DNA from: Agromyces marinus
GTDB lineage: Bacteria; Actinomycetota; Actinomycetes; Actinomycetales; Microbacteriaceae
Direction: 5' to 3'
NCBI RefSeq assembly: GCF_021442325.1
Contig: NZ_CP087879.1
Span: 1,364,001-1,428,000 of the forward strand
Length of the DNA stretch: 64,000 nt
Under the pieces are notes generated by a model, which saw only the letters and a list, made by a program, of their open reading frames with translations, did not search any database and was not told the DNA's origin. How positions within the stretch are numbered: position 1 is the first letter of the stretch; each line of letters opens with the position of its first letter. A program made the position numbers and the translations under genes. Positions 1 through 9,273 of this stretch are shown piece by piece.

Positions 1-791
1 TCGCCGATGCGCGCGGCGCGCAGCACCCGCTCGAGCAACTGGTCGAAGTGCGCCGACATCTCCTCGGCGCTCTCGCCCGGCCACATGTGCAGCGGCTTCG
101 CCGCGCCCTGCGCCTGCTGCAGCGAGGTGCGCTCGGGCAGCTGCGGGCTGAGCACCAGCGGGCCGAACATGTCGCGGAGCTCCTTGATGCGGAACTGGTG
201 CTCCAGCGACTGCACACGCGCGCGGTTCACGATGATGCCGAGCGGCTGCAACCGGGGCGAGAGGCCCCGCCGGATCTCCTCGATCGCACGAAGCGCGCGG
301 TCGGCCGCGGCGACCGAGAACAGCCCGGGCTCGGTGACCACGGCCACGCGGTCGCTCGCAGCCCAGGCGGTGCGCGTGAGCGCGTTGAGCGACGGCGCGC
401 AGTCGATCAGGACCAGCTCGTAGTCGGCCTCGACGTTCGCGAGCGCCTCCTCGAGCTTCCAGATGTCGCGGATCGACGGGTGCGGCCCGTCGTAGTTGAT
501 GGCCGACGGACTGCCGATCATGACGTCGATGGTCGACTGCGGGTTCGTGCGCGCCCACCCGCTCGGCGCGATCGCCGAGCGCACGATCTTCTCCTTGGGA
601 GAGGCGAGGACGTCCGCGACGTTCAGGTGACCGGCGACCTGGATGTCCATGCCGGTCGAGACGTCGGATTGCGGGTCGAGGTCGACCACCAGCGTGCGCA
701 CCCCTCGCGCGAAGGCCGCGGACGCCAGCCCGAGGGTGACGGTGGTCTTTCCGACTCCGCCCTTCAGTGAACTGACCGAGAGAACGTGCAC
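1..791 (-). CDS. ParA/Soj-family ATPase, 3' end beyond window
   Basis: A ParA/MinD-type deviant Walker ATPase that in the best-known members drives partition of chromosomes or other cargo by ATP-dependent dimerisation on DNA. The visible 263 residues begin with a short strand followed by KGGVGKTT (residues 10-17), with the signature lysine at 10 and P-loop lysine at 15. A Walker A-prime region with DLDPQSD and a Walker B-like LVLIDCAPSLN follow. The GTG at 791 fits because the P-loop of this family sits close to the N terminus and no Shine-Dalgarno is evident; a TAACGT hexamer lies 8 nt upstream (800-805), compatible with a leaderless message. The gene is divergent from pyruvate carboxylase. 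The C terminus is outside the window, and no parB is visible, so the cargo is unknown. Confidence 0.9.
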   Translation of the reverse strand, partial: MHVLSVSSLKGGVGKTTVTLGLASAAFARGVRTLVVDLDPQSDVSTGMDIQVAGHLNVADVLASPKEKIVRSAIAPSGWARTNPQSTIDVMIGSPSAINYDGPHPSIRDIWKLEEALANVEADYELVLIDCAPSLNALTRTAWAASDRVAVVTEPGLFSVAAADRALRAIEEIRRGLSPRLQPLGIIVNRARVQSLEHQFRIKELRDMFGPLVLSPQLPERTSLQQAQGAAKPLHMWPGESAEEMSAHFDQLLERVLRAARIG

Positions 792-800
792 GAGCGAATA

Positions 801-826
801 CGTTACCGTTACTCGGAGCGCGTTAC
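801..826. promoter_or_regulatory. Triple CGTTAC direct repeat between parA-like gene and pyc
   Basis: CGTTAC occurs at 801-806, 807-812 and 821-826, the first two head to tail. The array lies in the 80-bp divergent spacer and overlaps the candidate TAACGT -10 of the ParA gene on the minus strand. It could be an operator or only part of the promoter; the sequence alone does not decide. Confidence 0.35.
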
Positions 827-871
827 CTCACAGTTCGCTGTGCGGGAAAGTCCCCCTGGTGAAAGGCCTGC

Positions 872-3800
872 ATGTTCTCGAAGATCCTGGTCGCCAATCG
901 CGGTGAGATCGCCATCCGTGCGTTCCGTGCCGCCGTCGAACTCGGTGCGAAGACCGTCGCCGTCTTCCCCTACGAAGACCGCAATTCACTGCACCGGCTG
1001 AAGGCTGACGAGGCGTACCAGATCGGCGAGCCGGGGCATCCCGTGCGCGCCTATCTCGACGTCTCGGAGATCATCCGCGTCGCGAAGGAGTGCGGAGCCG
1101 ACGCGATCTACCCCGGCTACGGGTTCCTCTCCGAGAACCCCGAGCTCGCGCAGGCCGCGGCCGATGCGGGCATCACCTTCATCGGGCCGCCCACGCGCGT
1201 GCTCGAGATGGCCGGCAACAAGGTCACCGCGAAGCAGCAGGCCATCGCCGCGGGCGTGCCCGTGCTGAAGTCGACCGATCCCTCGACCGACGTCGACGGC
1301 CTGCTCGCGCAGGCCGACGAGATCGGCTTCCCGATCTTCGCCAAGGCGGTCGCCGGCGGCGGCGGGCGCGGCATGCGCCGCGTCGACCGCAAGGAGGACC
1401 TCCGCCGAGCCCTCGAGGAGGCCATGCGGGAGGCCGACAGTGCATTCGGCGACCCCACCATGTTCCTCGAGCAGGCGGTGCTGCGGCCCCGGCACATCGA
1501 GGTCCAGGTGCTGGCGGATGCCTCCGGCGAGACCGTCCACCTCTTCGAACGCGACTGCTCGGTGCAGCGTCGACACCAGAAGGTCGTCGAGATCGCGCCG
1601 GCACCGAACCTGTCCGACGAGGTCCGCCAGTCGCTCTACCGCGACGCGGTCGCGTTCGCGAAGTCGATCGACTACGTCAACGCCGGAACGGTCGAGTTCC
1701 TGCTCGACACCGCCGGTGAGCGGGCCGGCGAGCACGTGTTCATCGAGATGAACCCGCGCATCCAGGTCGAGCACACCGTGACCGAGGAGGTCACGGACGT
1801 CGACCTCGTCGTCGCGCAGATGCGGATCGCCGCGGGGGAGCGGCTCTCCGACCTCGGACTCACTCAGGACCGCCTGCAGCTCCGGGGCGCGGCGCTGCAG
1901 TGCCGCATCACGACGGAGGACCCCACCGCGAACTTCCGCCCCGACACCGGCAAGATCACGACCTACCGCTCGCCGGGCGGGGCCGGCATCCGCCTCGACG
2001 GCGGCACGGTCAACCCGGGTGCCCAGATCAGCCCGCACTTCGACTCGATGCTGGCGAAGCTCATCTGCCGGGGCCGTGACTACGAGCAGGCCGTCACCCG
2101 AACCAAGCGCGCACTGGCCGAGTTCCGCATCCGCGGGGTGTCCACGAACATCTCGTTCCTGCAGGCGGTGATGGACGACGAGCAGTTCATGGCCGGCGAC
2201 CTCAGCACGTCGTTCATCGACGAGCGGCCCGAGCTCATGCGGGGCCGCGTCTCGAAGGACCGCGGAACGAAGATCCTGAACTGGCTCGCGGACGTCACCG
2301 TGAACCAGCCGAACGGCGCGGCGCCGACCACCGTCAGCCCGGCCGAGAAGCTCCCCGAGATCGACCTCGGCGCCCCCGCACCCGCGGGGTCCCGGCAGCG
2401 CCTGCTCGAGCTCGGGCCGGCCGGCTTCGCCGCCGCGCTGCGCGCGCAGACGCCGCTCGCGGTCACCGAGACCACCTTCCGCGACGCCCACCAGTCGTTG
2501 CTCGCGACCCGGGTCCGCACGCGCGACCTCGTCGCCGTGGCACCGCACGTGGCCCGCATGACGCCGCAGCTGCTGTCGGTCGAGGCCTGGGGCGGGGCGA
2601 CCTACGACGTCGCACTGCGCTTCCTCGGCGAGGACCCGTGGGAGCGGCTCGCCGCGCTCCGCGAGGCGCTGCCGAACATCAACATCCAGATGCTGCTCCG
2701 CGGTCGCAACACGGTCGGGTACACGCCGTATCCGACCGAGGTCACCGACGCCTTCGTCCAGGAGGCGGCGGCCACCGGCGTCGACATCTTCCGCATCTTC
2801 GACGCGCTCAACGACGTCTCGCAGATGCGCCCCGCGATCGACGCGGTGCTCGCGGCCGGTTCGCCCGTCGCCGAGGTGGCGCTCTGCTACACGGGCGACC
2901 TGCTCGACCCGTCCGAGGACCTCTACACGCTCGACTACTACCTGCGGCTCGCCGACCAGATCGTCGACGCCGGGGCGCACGTGCTGGCGATCAAGGACAT
3001 GGCGGGGCTGCTCCGCCCGACCGCGGCCGAGAAGCTCGTCTCGGCGCTCCGCGAGCGGTTCGATCTCCCCGTGCACCTGCACACGCACGACACCGCGGGC
3101 GGCCAGCTGGCGACCCTCCTCGCCGCGAGTCGGGCCGGCGTCGACGCGGTCGACGTGGCATCCGCCCCGATGGCCGGAACCACCAGCCAGCCGTCGGCAT
3201 CGGCGCTCGTCGCAGCCCTCGCCCACACCGAGCGCGACACCGGCATCCCGCTCGACGCGGTCTCCGACCTCGAGCCGTACTGGGAGGCGGTGCGCCGCAT
3301 CTACCGTCCGTTCGAGTCCGGACTGCCCGGCCCGACCGGCCGGGTGTACCACCACGAGATCCCCGGCGGCCAGCTCTCCAACCTGCGCCAGCAGGCCATC
3401 GCGCTCGGCCTCGCGGACGACTTCGAACTCATCGAGGACATGTACGCCGCCGCGAACGACATCCTCGGTCGCGTGCCGAAGGTGACGCCCTCCTCCAAGG
3501 TCGTCGGCGACCTCGCGCTCCACCTCGCGGCGGTCAAGGCCGACCCGGCCGACTTCGCGGCCAACCCCGAGAAGTACGACGTGCCCGACTCGGTCATCGG
3601 CTTCATGGCCGGCGAACTCGGCGACCTCCCCGGCGGATGGCCCGAGCCCTTCCGGACGAAGGTGCTCGCCGGGCGCGATGCGCGCGTCGGCGTGACCGAG
3701 CTCTCGCACGCGCAGCGCCGCGGGCTCGCGGAGCCAGGACCGGACCGGCGCGCCCTGCTGAACGCGCTGCTCTTCCCGGCGCCGACGCGCCAGTTCGAGC

Positions 3801-4276
3801 AGATCCGCGAGCTGTTCGGCGACCTCTCGGTCATCGACACCGCCGACTACCTCTACGGGCTCCGCCCGGGCGCCGAGCACGTCGTCGAGATCGCGAAGGG
3901 CGTGCGCCTCTACGCCGGACTCGAAGCGATCGGCGAGGTCGACGACAAGGGCATGCGGACCGTCATGACCGTCCTGAACGGCCAGCTCCGCCCGGTGTTC
4001 GTCCGCGACCGCAGCATCACCGTCGAGGCGCGCGCAGCGGAGAAGGCGGATGCCTCGCAGCCCGGCCACATCGCCGCGCCGTTCTCCGGCGTGGTGACGC
4101 TCCAGGTCGAGGCGGGCGCCGAGATCGAGGCGGGCCAGGCCGTCGCCTCGATCGAGGCGATGAAGATGGAGGCGGCGATCACGTCGCCGGTCGCCGGTGT
4201 CGTCGAACGCGTCGCGATCCCCAGGACGCAACAGGTCGAGGCGAGTGATCTGCTCCTGGTGGTGCGCCCGGGTTAG
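872..4276 (+). CDS. pyc: Pyruvate carboxylase
   Basis: Biotin-dependent anaplerotic enzyme that carboxylates pyruvate to oxaloacetate. At 1134 residues it is the full single-chain form. The N-terminal biotin carboxylase (about 1-450) has the glycine-rich ATP-grasp loop AGGGGRGMR and the EMNPRIQVEHTVTE block. The carboxyltransferase domain (about 530-800) begins with TFRDAHQSLLATR and has the HLHTHDTAGG metal-binding motif. The C-terminal biotinyl domain carries EAMKMEA, with Lys1098 as the biotin attachment site. The ATG at 872 is preceded by GAAAGG and starts directly with the conserved MFSKILVANRGEIA region. It is transcribed alone on this strand; its TAG stop lies inside the candidate -10 hexamer of the next gene. 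Confidence 0.98.
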   Translation: MFSKILVANRGEIAIRAFRAAVELGAKTVAVFPYEDRNSLHRLKADEAYQIGEPGHPVRAYLDVSEIIRVAKECGADAIYPGYGFLSENPELAQAAADAGITFIGPPTRVLEMAGNKVTAKQQAIAAGVPVLKSTDPSTDVDGLLAQADEIGFPIFAKAVAGGGGRGMRRVDRKEDLRRALEEAMREADSAFGDPTMFLEQAVLRPRHIEVQVLADASGETVHLFERDCSVQRRHQKVVEIAPAPNLSDEVRQSLYRDAVAFAKSIDYVNAGTVEFLLDTAGERAGEHVFIEMNPRIQVEHTVTEEVTDVDLVVAQMRIAAGERLSDLGLTQDRLQLRGAALQCRITTEDPTANFRPDTGKITTYRSPGGAGIRLDGGTVNPGAQISPHFDSMLAKLICRGRDYEQAVTRTKRALAEFRIRGVSTNISFLQAVMDDEQFMAGDLSTSFIDERPELMRGRVSKDRGTKILNWLADVTVNQPNGAAPTTVSPAEKLPEIDLGAPAPAGSRQRLLELGPAGFAAALRAQTPLAVTETTFRDAHQSLLATRVRTRDLVAVAPHVARMTPQLLSVEAWGGATYDVALRFLGEDPWERLAALREALPNINIQMLLRGRNTVGYTPYPTEVTDAFVQEAAATGVDIFRIFDALNDVSQMRPAIDAVLAAGSPVAEVALCYTGDLLDPSEDLYTLDYYLRLADQIVDAGAHVLAIKDMAGLLRPTAAEKLVSALRERFDLPVHLHTHDTAGGQLATLLAASRAGVDAVDVASAPMAGTTSQPSASALVAALAHTERDTGIPLDAVSDLEPYWEAVRRIYRPFESGLPGPTGRVYHHEIPGGQLSNLRQQAIALGLADDFELIEDMYAAANDILGRVPKVTPSSKVVGDLALHLAAVKADPADFAANPEKYDVPDSVIGFMAGELGDLPGGWPEPFRTKVLAGRDARVGVTELSHAQRRGLAEPGPDRRALLNALLFPAPTRQFEQIRELFGDLSVIDTADYLYGLRPGAEHVVEIAKGVRLYAGLEAIGEVDDKGMRTVMTVLNGQLRPVFVRDRSITVEARAAEKADASQPGHIAAPFSGVVTLQVEAGAEIEAGQAVASIEAMKMEAAITSPVAGVVERVAIPRTQQVEASDLLLVVRPG

Positions 4277-4279
4277 ACT
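4274..4279 (+). promoter_or_regulatory. Candidate -10 TAGACT for the MinD-like gene, overlapping the pyc stop
   Basis: TAGACT fits the actinobacterial -10 pattern TAnnnT and lies 34 nt before the GTG at 4314, with AGGAGGGG in between. Its first three bases are the pyc stop codon. No convincing -35 is visible. Confidence 0.5.
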
Positions 4280-4313
4280 CGGCACAGTTCAGCACTGATG
4301 AGGAGGGGACTCG

Positions 4314-5666
4314 GTGGCGGAACACGACGAGGTCTCGAACGGCTCATCCGATCCTGACGAACGCGAGAACCACCGAACGCGTTCGGGTGGCGCGCACGCC
4401 GCCGAGCAGGTCGACGTCCACGTCGACCTGCCACCGGCACCGCCGCGCGCGATGCCCGACGACGAGGTCGCCGTGGCGATCGACGACGTCGCGGTCGACC
4501 CGGGCGACCTGACCGCGGTCACCGCCGGGTCGGCATCGGTCGACGTGGTGCCGTCGTTCGTCGGCGGCGCCCGCGCCGCCGCGAGACGCGACGGCTCGCC
4601 GTACGGTGCGCTGCTCGCTGCCGACGGGGCTCGACTGCGTCGCGAACGCGTCACGACCGACACGGGCTCGCACGTGGCGGTCGTCGAGGACCGCGACCCC
4701 GCCGCGCTCCCGGCCGAGGTGCCCGAGACCGCCGAGTCGCTCACCGCCGACCGGCTCATCGACGTCAACCGCACGACGCGACCGGCCCCGCAGGGCGGGA
4801 TGAACCGCTTCGTGTACGAGGCGAGCTTCCACCTCGTCAACCTCGGCGACTCGGCGAAGGTCCGTGCGCACCAGGCGATGAGCGAGCGCATCCGCCGCCG
4901 GTTCGACGGCGGCGCCAGGTTCGTGCCCGTGCTCACCCGCAAGGGCGGGGTCGGCAAGACCACCGTGACGACGCTGCTCGGCATGGCCCTCGCGGACGCC
5001 CGCGACGATCGCATCATCGCGATCGATGCGAACCCCGACCGAGGCACGCTCGCCGAACGCGTCGACCGGCAGACCAGGGAGACCGTCCGCGACGTGGTCG
5101 CCAAGGCCTCTTCGATCGGCGGCTACACGGACTTCTCCCGGTTCGTCTCACGCGACGGCACGCGCCTCGACATCCTCGCGTCGGACACCGACCCGACCCT
5201 GTCCGAGGCGTTCGACGACAACGACTACAACGTCGTCGCGGGCCTCGCGGCGCGCTACTACTCGATCGTGCTCACCGACTGCGGCACGGGCATCGTGCAC
5301 TCGGTCATGCGCGCGACGTTGCAGCGCGCCGACTCGATCGTGGTCGTCTCGGGCGGCAGCGTCGACGAGGCGCGACTCGCGAGCGAGACGCTGACCTGGC
5401 TCGAGGCGAACGGGTACACCGAGCTCGTGCGCAACGCGGTCGTGGCCATCAACCTGGCGACGCAGGGCACCCATATCGTCAACGTCGACGAGATCGAGGC
5501 CCATTTCCAGTCTCGCGTGCGCGAGATCGTGCGGATCCCGTACGACCCGCAGCTCGCGGCGGGCTCGGTGGTGAACTGGGGCGACCTGCGCTCCGTCACG
5601 CAGCACTCGGCCCGCGAACTCGCCGCCCTCGTGGTGGAAGGCCTGCCCGTCGAACGCGGGCACTGA
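4314..5666 (+). CDS. MinD/ParA-like ATPase with long acidic N-terminal region
   Basis: A 450-residue protein. Residues 1 to about 160 are acidic, low in predicted structure and rich in Asp, Ala and Val; residues from about 200 on form a SIMIBI-class ATPase with [13 protein letters not shown] (P-loop 210-217, P-loop lysine 215), an IAIDANPD switch-like segment and VLTDCGTGI. The arrangement resembles the MinD-like ATPases seen with actinobacterial ESX secretion (EspI type), but no secretion genes are nearby, so the role is unknown. GTG at 4314 is supported by AGGAGGGG 6 nt upstream. It ends 13 nt before def, so the two may be co-transcribed. It is the second ParA/MinD-type ATPase within 5 kb. 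Confidence 0.85.
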   Translation: MAEHDEVSNGSSDPDERENHRTRSGGAHAAEQVDVHVDLPPAPPRAMPDDEVAVAIDDVAVDPGDLTAVTAGSASVDVVPSFVGGARAAARRDGSPYGALLAADGARLRRERVTTDTGSHVAVVEDRDPAALPAEVPETAESLTADRLIDVNRTTRPAPQGGMNRFVYEASFHLVNLGDSAKVRAHQAMSERIRRRFDGGARFVPVLTRKGGVGKTTVTTLLGMALADARDDRIIAIDANPDRGTLAERVDRQTRETVRDVVAKASSIGGYTDFSRFVSRDGTRLDILASDTDPTLSEAFDDNDYNVVAGLAARYYSIVLTDCGTGIVHSVMRATLQRADSIVVVSGGSVDEARLASETLTWLEANGYTELVRNAVVAINLATQGTHIVNVDEIEAHFQSRVREIVRIPYDPQLAAGSVVNWGDLRSVTQHSARELAALVVEGLPVERGH

Positions 5667-5679
5667 ACACGGAGCACCA

Positions 5680-6171
5680 TTGCCGGAACGTCCTATTCGC
5701 CTGTTCGGCGACCCTGTCCTGAAGACCGCTTCGAGCCCCGTCGGCGACGTCGACGATCGCGTCCGATCCCTCGTGGAGGACCTGGTCGACAGTGTCCGCC
5801 TGCCGGGGCGGGCGGGCGTCGCGGCGCCCCAGATCGGGGTGAACCTGCGCGTGTTCAGCTACAACATCGACGGCGAGGTCGGGTACGTCATCAACCCCGT
5901 CCTCGTGGAGGTCTCGGGAGACCCGGAACTGGTCGACGAGGGGTGCCTGTCGGTCCCCGGACTGTGGCACAAGACGCCGCGTCATCCGTTCGCCCGGGTG
6001 CGCGGATTCGACCTCGAGGGCAATGAGATCGAGGTCTCGGGCGACGGCCTCATGGCGCAGGCGCTCCAGCACGAGACCGATCACCTCGACGGCGTGCTCT
6101 ACCTCGACCGGCTCGAGAAGGACGAGCGCCGTGCTGCGATGCGCGCGGTGCGCGAATCCGACTGGTTCTGA
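5680..6171 (+). CDS. def: Peptide deformylase
   Basis: Metalloenzyme that removes the N-formyl group from nascent proteins. All three family motifs are intact: GVAAPQIG (46-53), EGCLS (87-91, metal ligand Cys89) and HETDH (131-135, ligands His131 and His135, catalytic Glu132). At 163 residues the length is normal. The start is TTG at 5680, with GGAG just upstream and a normal N terminus ([11 protein letters not shown]). It follows the MinD-like gene by 13 nt and is closed by a strong hairpin terminator shared with the convergent acyl-CoA synthetase gene. Confidence 0.96.
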   Translation: MPERPIRLFGDPVLKTASSPVGDVDDRVRSLVEDLVDSVRLPGRAGVAAPQIGVNLRVFSYNIDGEVGYVINPVLVEVSGDPELVDEGCLSVPGLWHKTPRHPFARVRGFDLEGNEIEVSGDGLMAQALQHETDHLDGVLYLDRLEKDERRAAMRAVRESDWF

Positions 6172-6253
6172 GCGGGCCCGCGCCGTGCGTCGCGGGCCCA
6201 CGGCGGTGCCCGGTGCGCCGCCCGGTGCGCCCCCCGGCGCCGCCCGGAACGAC

Positions 6254-6284
6254 GAAGGTCCCCGCGGACTCCGCGGGGACCTTC
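6254..6284. terminator. Bidirectional hairpin terminator between def and fadD
   Basis: A perfect 14-bp stem (6254-6267 with 6271-6284) and a 3-nt loop ACT lie in the spacer between two convergent genes. There is no long T tract, as is usual in GC-rich actinobacteria. Confidence 0.85.
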
Positions 6285-6300
6285 GCCGTTCGAGCGGTCG

Positions 6301-8136
6301 TCAGCTCACGATCGAGTGACCCTCGGTCGCGGGCGAGCCCGAGTAGAGCCCCTCGATCTCGGCGGAGAAGTCCTCGAGGATGACGTTGCGCTTGATGCTC
6401 ATCTTCGGCGTCAGGTGACCGCTGGCCTCGGTGAACTCGGTGGGCAGGATCACGAACTTCCGGATCGACTCGGCGCGCGAGACGTTCTCGTTCGCGGTGT
6501 CGATCGCGCGCTGGACCTCGGCGAGCACCTTGGCGTTGCGACCGGCATCCTCGATGGACATGCCGGCATCCTCGCCGTTGTTGTTGAGCCAGACCGGGAG
6601 CATCTCGGGGTCGAGGGTCACGAGCGCCGAGATGAACGGCTTCGCGTCGCCGACCACGACGACCTGGCCGACCAGCGGGTTCGCGCGGATCGGGTCCTCG
6701 AGCGCGGCGGGCGCCACGTTCTTGCCGCCCGCGGTGACGATGATCTCCTTCTTGCGCCCCGTGATGGTGAGGAAGCCGTCGGCGTCGAACTGGCCGATGT
6801 CGCCGGTCTTGAACCACTCGCCCTCGAAGGCCTCGGCGGTCGCCTCGGGGTTCTTCCAGTACTCCTTGAAGACGTTGATGCCCTTGACCTGGATCTCGCC
6901 GTCGTCGAGGATGCGGACCGAGACGCCGGGCAATGCGGGGCCGACCGTTCCGATCTTCGACTTCGTGACCAGGTTGACCGTCGCGGGCGCCGTGGTCTCG
7001 GTCAGGCCATAGCCCTCGAGGATCGTGATGCCGAGCGCGTGGTAGAAGTGGCCGAGGCGGGGTCCGAGCGGCGCGGATCCGGAGACGGCGTACTTCACGT
7101 TGCCGCCCATCGCCGCGCGGAGCTTCGAGAACACGAGTCGGTCGAAGAGTGCGAACTTCAGGCGGAGCCCGAGGGGGATCTTGCCTCCGGCCTCGAGCGC
7201 GGTCGAGTAGGCGACCGCGGTCTCGGCGGCCGCGTGGAAGATCTTGCCCTTGCCGCCGGCCTCGGCCTTCTGCTCGGAGACGTTGTAGACCTTCTCGAAG
7301 ACGCGGGGGACCGCGAGCAGGAACGTCGGCTTGAAGCTGCCGAGGCTCGGCAGCAGCTGCTTGGTGTCGGGCTGGTGCCCGACGCGCACGCCGGCGTGCA
7401 CGCAGAGCACCGAGATGAACCGGGCGAACACGTGCGCCGTCGTGATGAACAGCAGCGTCGACGCGCCGTTCGGGTCGAGCACGACCTCGTCGAGTGCGAC
7501 GGCCGAGTTGCGGCAGAGCTCGACGAAGTTCGCGTGGGTGAGCACGCACCCCTTGGGCTTGCCGGTCGAGCCCGACGTGTAGATCAGCGTCGCGATGTCG
7601 GAGCCGACGGCGAGGTTGCGACGGCGCTCGATCTCTTCGTCGGGCACGTCGGCACCGCCGGCCGCGAGCTTGTCGAGGTCGCCGAGGTCGATCTGCCAGA
7701 CGTTGCGGATCGCCGGCAGGTCGGCGTGCACCTCGTCGAACCGCGCGAAGTGGTCGGCCGTCTCGAGGATGACCGCGATCGAGCCCGAGTCGCTGAGGTT
7801 CCACCGCACCTGCGCGGGGGAGTTCGTCTCGTAGATCGGCACGAGCACGGCGCCGGCGAACCAGGCGGCGAAGTCGATCAGCGTCCACTCGTAGCGGACC
7901 TTGCTCATGAGGCCGATCTTGTCGCCGGGCTGGATTCCGGCTGCGACGAGGCCCTTGGCCAGGCGGACGACCTGCTCGTGGAACTCCCTGGTCGTGACCG
8001 GGCTCCACCCGCCGTCGGACGTCGGCAATGAGAAGAGGACCGAGTCGGGCGTCGCCCTGACGCGCTCGACGAGCAGGTCGGTGGTGTTCGCGTCGGGGTC
8101 CGCTGGGACCAGCGGCGCGGTGGTGAATTCGATCAC
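6301..8136 (-). CDS. Long-chain fatty-acid--CoA ligase (AMP-forming), FadD15 type
   Basis: Adenylate-forming enzyme that activates fatty acids to acyl-CoA through an acyl-AMP. The 611-residue product has the P-loop-like block YTSGSTGKPKG, the EGYGLTET motif in the adenylation core, and a C-terminal lid with TGDIG and the GRKKEIIVTAGGKNV hinge. The start is taken as GTG at 8136 because AAGGAGC lies 4 nt upstream; an earlier in-frame ATG near 8190 lacks a ribosome site. FadD15 (Rv2187) lies near the aroG-pknL region in mycobacteria, so the position here is consistent with conserved gene order. It is divergent from the ROK kinase and convergent with def. Confidence 0.95.
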   Translation of the reverse strand: MIEFTTAPLVPADPDANTTDLLVERVRATPDSVLFSLPTSDGGWSPVTTREFHEQVVRLAKGLVAAGIQPGDKIGLMSKVRYEWTLIDFAAWFAGAVLVPIYETNSPAQVRWNLSDSGSIAVILETADHFARFDEVHADLPAIRNVWQIDLGDLDKLAAGGADVPDEEIERRRNLAVGSDIATLIYTSGSTGKPKGCVLTHANFVELCRNSAVALDEVVLDPNGASTLLFITTAHVFARFISVLCVHAGVRVGHQPDTKQLLPSLGSFKPTFLLAVPRVFEKVYNVSEQKAEAGGKGKIFHAAAETAVAYSTALEAGGKIPLGLRLKFALFDRLVFSKLRAAMGGNVKYAVSGSAPLGPRLGHFYHALGITILEGYGLTETTAPATVNLVTKSKIGTVGPALPGVSVRILDDGEIQVKGINVFKEYWKNPEATAEAFEGEWFKTGDIGQFDADGFLTITGRKKEIIVTAGGKNVAPAALEDPIRANPLVGQVVVVGDAKPFISALVTLDPEMLPVWLNNNGEDAGMSIEDAGRNAKVLAEVQRAIDTANENVSRAESIRKFVILPTEFTEASGHLTPKMSIKRNVILEDFSAEIEGLYSGSPATEGHSIVS

Positions 8137-8200
8137 GGTAGCTCCTTCGGCACCGGAAGGGCCGCTCGGCGTACGGGATCGAACGGCCACTGCTGTGGGG

Positions 8201-8216
8201 TTGACTACACTCTAGT
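8201..8216. promoter_or_regulatory. Divergent promoter region fadD / ROK kinase
   Basis: The 140-bp spacer contains TTGACTACACTCTAGT. It holds overlapping TAnnnT hexamers: TACACT on the plus strand (8206-8211) and TAGAGT on the minus strand (8209-8214). Either could serve as a -10 for its downstream gene, at 65 and 72 nt from the start codons. The assignment is tentative because -35 boxes are poor. Confidence 0.35.
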
Positions 8217-8276
8217 CGGTGCGCCCCGGCTCGGGCCGGAGTTCGCGACCTCGACATCCCGGCGAAAGGCTTCGAC

Positions 8277-9224
8277 GTGCACGCGATCGGCATCGACATC
8301 GGCGGCACCAAGATCGCGGGGGCAGTGGTCGACGACCTCGGTGCCATCGTGCGGTCCGCTCGCGTGCCGACGCCGACCGATGCGAGCGCGCTCGAGGACG
8401 CGGTCGTCGCCATGATCGGCGAACTCTCCGACTCCGGCCCGGTCGACGCCGTCGGCGTCGCGGCGGCCGGGTTCATCGATGCGGCCCAGTCCACCGTGTA
8501 CTACGCACCCAACATCGACTGGCGCAACGAGCCGCTGCGCGAGAAGCTCGAACGCCGCGCCGGGCGACCGGTCGTCATCGAGAACGACGCGAACGCCGCG
8601 GGATGGGCCGAGTTCCGCTTCGGCGCCGGCCGGCTCGTGAGCGACATGGTCATGCTCACCATCGGGACCGGGGTGGGCGGCGCGGTCGTCTCGAACGACC
8701 GGCTGTTCCGCGGCGGCTTCGGCATCGGCGCCGAACTCGGCCACCTTCGCCTCGTGCCCGACGGGCTGGCCTGCGGCTGCGGGCGGCGCGGATGCCTCGA
8801 ACAGTACGGGTCCGGGCGGGCGCTGCTGCGCATCGCCGGCGAGATCGCGGACGGCGGCGGCATCGGCGAGGCGCTCGCGACGGCGCGATCCGAGCGCGGC
8901 GGGCTCGATGGCCACGTCGTCGGCGCCCTGATCGGGTCCGGCGACCCCGGCGCGATGGCGGCGCTCGAACGACTCGGGCGGTGGCTCGGCGAGGCCGCCG
9001 CGAGCATGTCCGCCGTGCTCGACCCGCAGCGGTTCGTGTTCGGCGGCGGGGTCTCGGTCGCCGGCGAGGCCCTGCTCGAGCCGATCCGTGCGGCGTACCT
9101 CGAGCACCTTCCGGCGCGCGGGTATCGTCCCGAGCCCGACTTCGTGATCGCCGAACTGGTCAACGACGCGGGGGTCGTCGGCGCGGCCGATCTCGCCCGG
9201 GTCTGGGTGGAGGAGCACGCCTGA
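8277..9224 (+). CDS. ROK-family sugar kinase, probable glucokinase
   Basis: Cytoplasmic ATP-dependent sugar kinase of the ROK family (315 residues). The N terminus has the phosphate loop DIGGTK (6-11), followed by ENDANAAGWAE with the catalytic Asp, GTGVGGAVV, and the ROK zinc-binding block CGCGRRGCLEQYGSG. Glucose is the likeliest substrate because actinobacterial glucokinases belong to this clade, but N-acetyl sugars or a regulatory role cannot be excluded; there is no N-terminal HTH, which argues against a ROK repressor. GTG at 8277 has GAAAGG 8 nt upstream. It is followed 49 nt later by the acyltransferase gene, which has its own candidate promoter. Confidence 0.9.
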   Translation: MHAIGIDIGGTKIAGAVVDDLGAIVRSARVPTPTDASALEDAVVAMIGELSDSGPVDAVGVAAAGFIDAAQSTVYYAPNIDWRNEPLREKLERRAGRPVVIENDANAAGWAEFRFGAGRLVSDMVMLTIGTGVGGAVVSNDRLFRGGFGIGAELGHLRLVPDGLACGCGRRGCLEQYGSGRALLRIAGEIADGGGIGEALATARSERGGLDGHVVGALIGSGDPGAMAALERLGRWLGEAAASMSAVLDPQRFVFGGGVSVAGEALLEPIRAAYLEHLPARGYRPEPDFVIAELVNDAGVVGAADLARVWVEEHA

Positions 9225-9236
9225 CGCCTCGCGCGT

Positions 9237-9242
9237 TAGGCT
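9237..9242 (+). promoter_or_regulatory. Candidate -10 TAGGCT for the PlsC-type gene
   Basis: TAGGCT lies in the 49-nt gap after the ROK kinase, 31 nt before the GTG at 9274, with GGAAGGA as ribosome site in between. Confidence 0.45.
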
Positions 9243-9273
9243 TGCGACTGCTGGACGAGACGGAAGGACCGAC

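Noticed and set aside
986..4285. A 1099-codon open frame opposite pyruvate carboxylase
   Set aside because: Composition is typical of a shadow frame; pyruvate carboxylase on the other strand is intact and certain.
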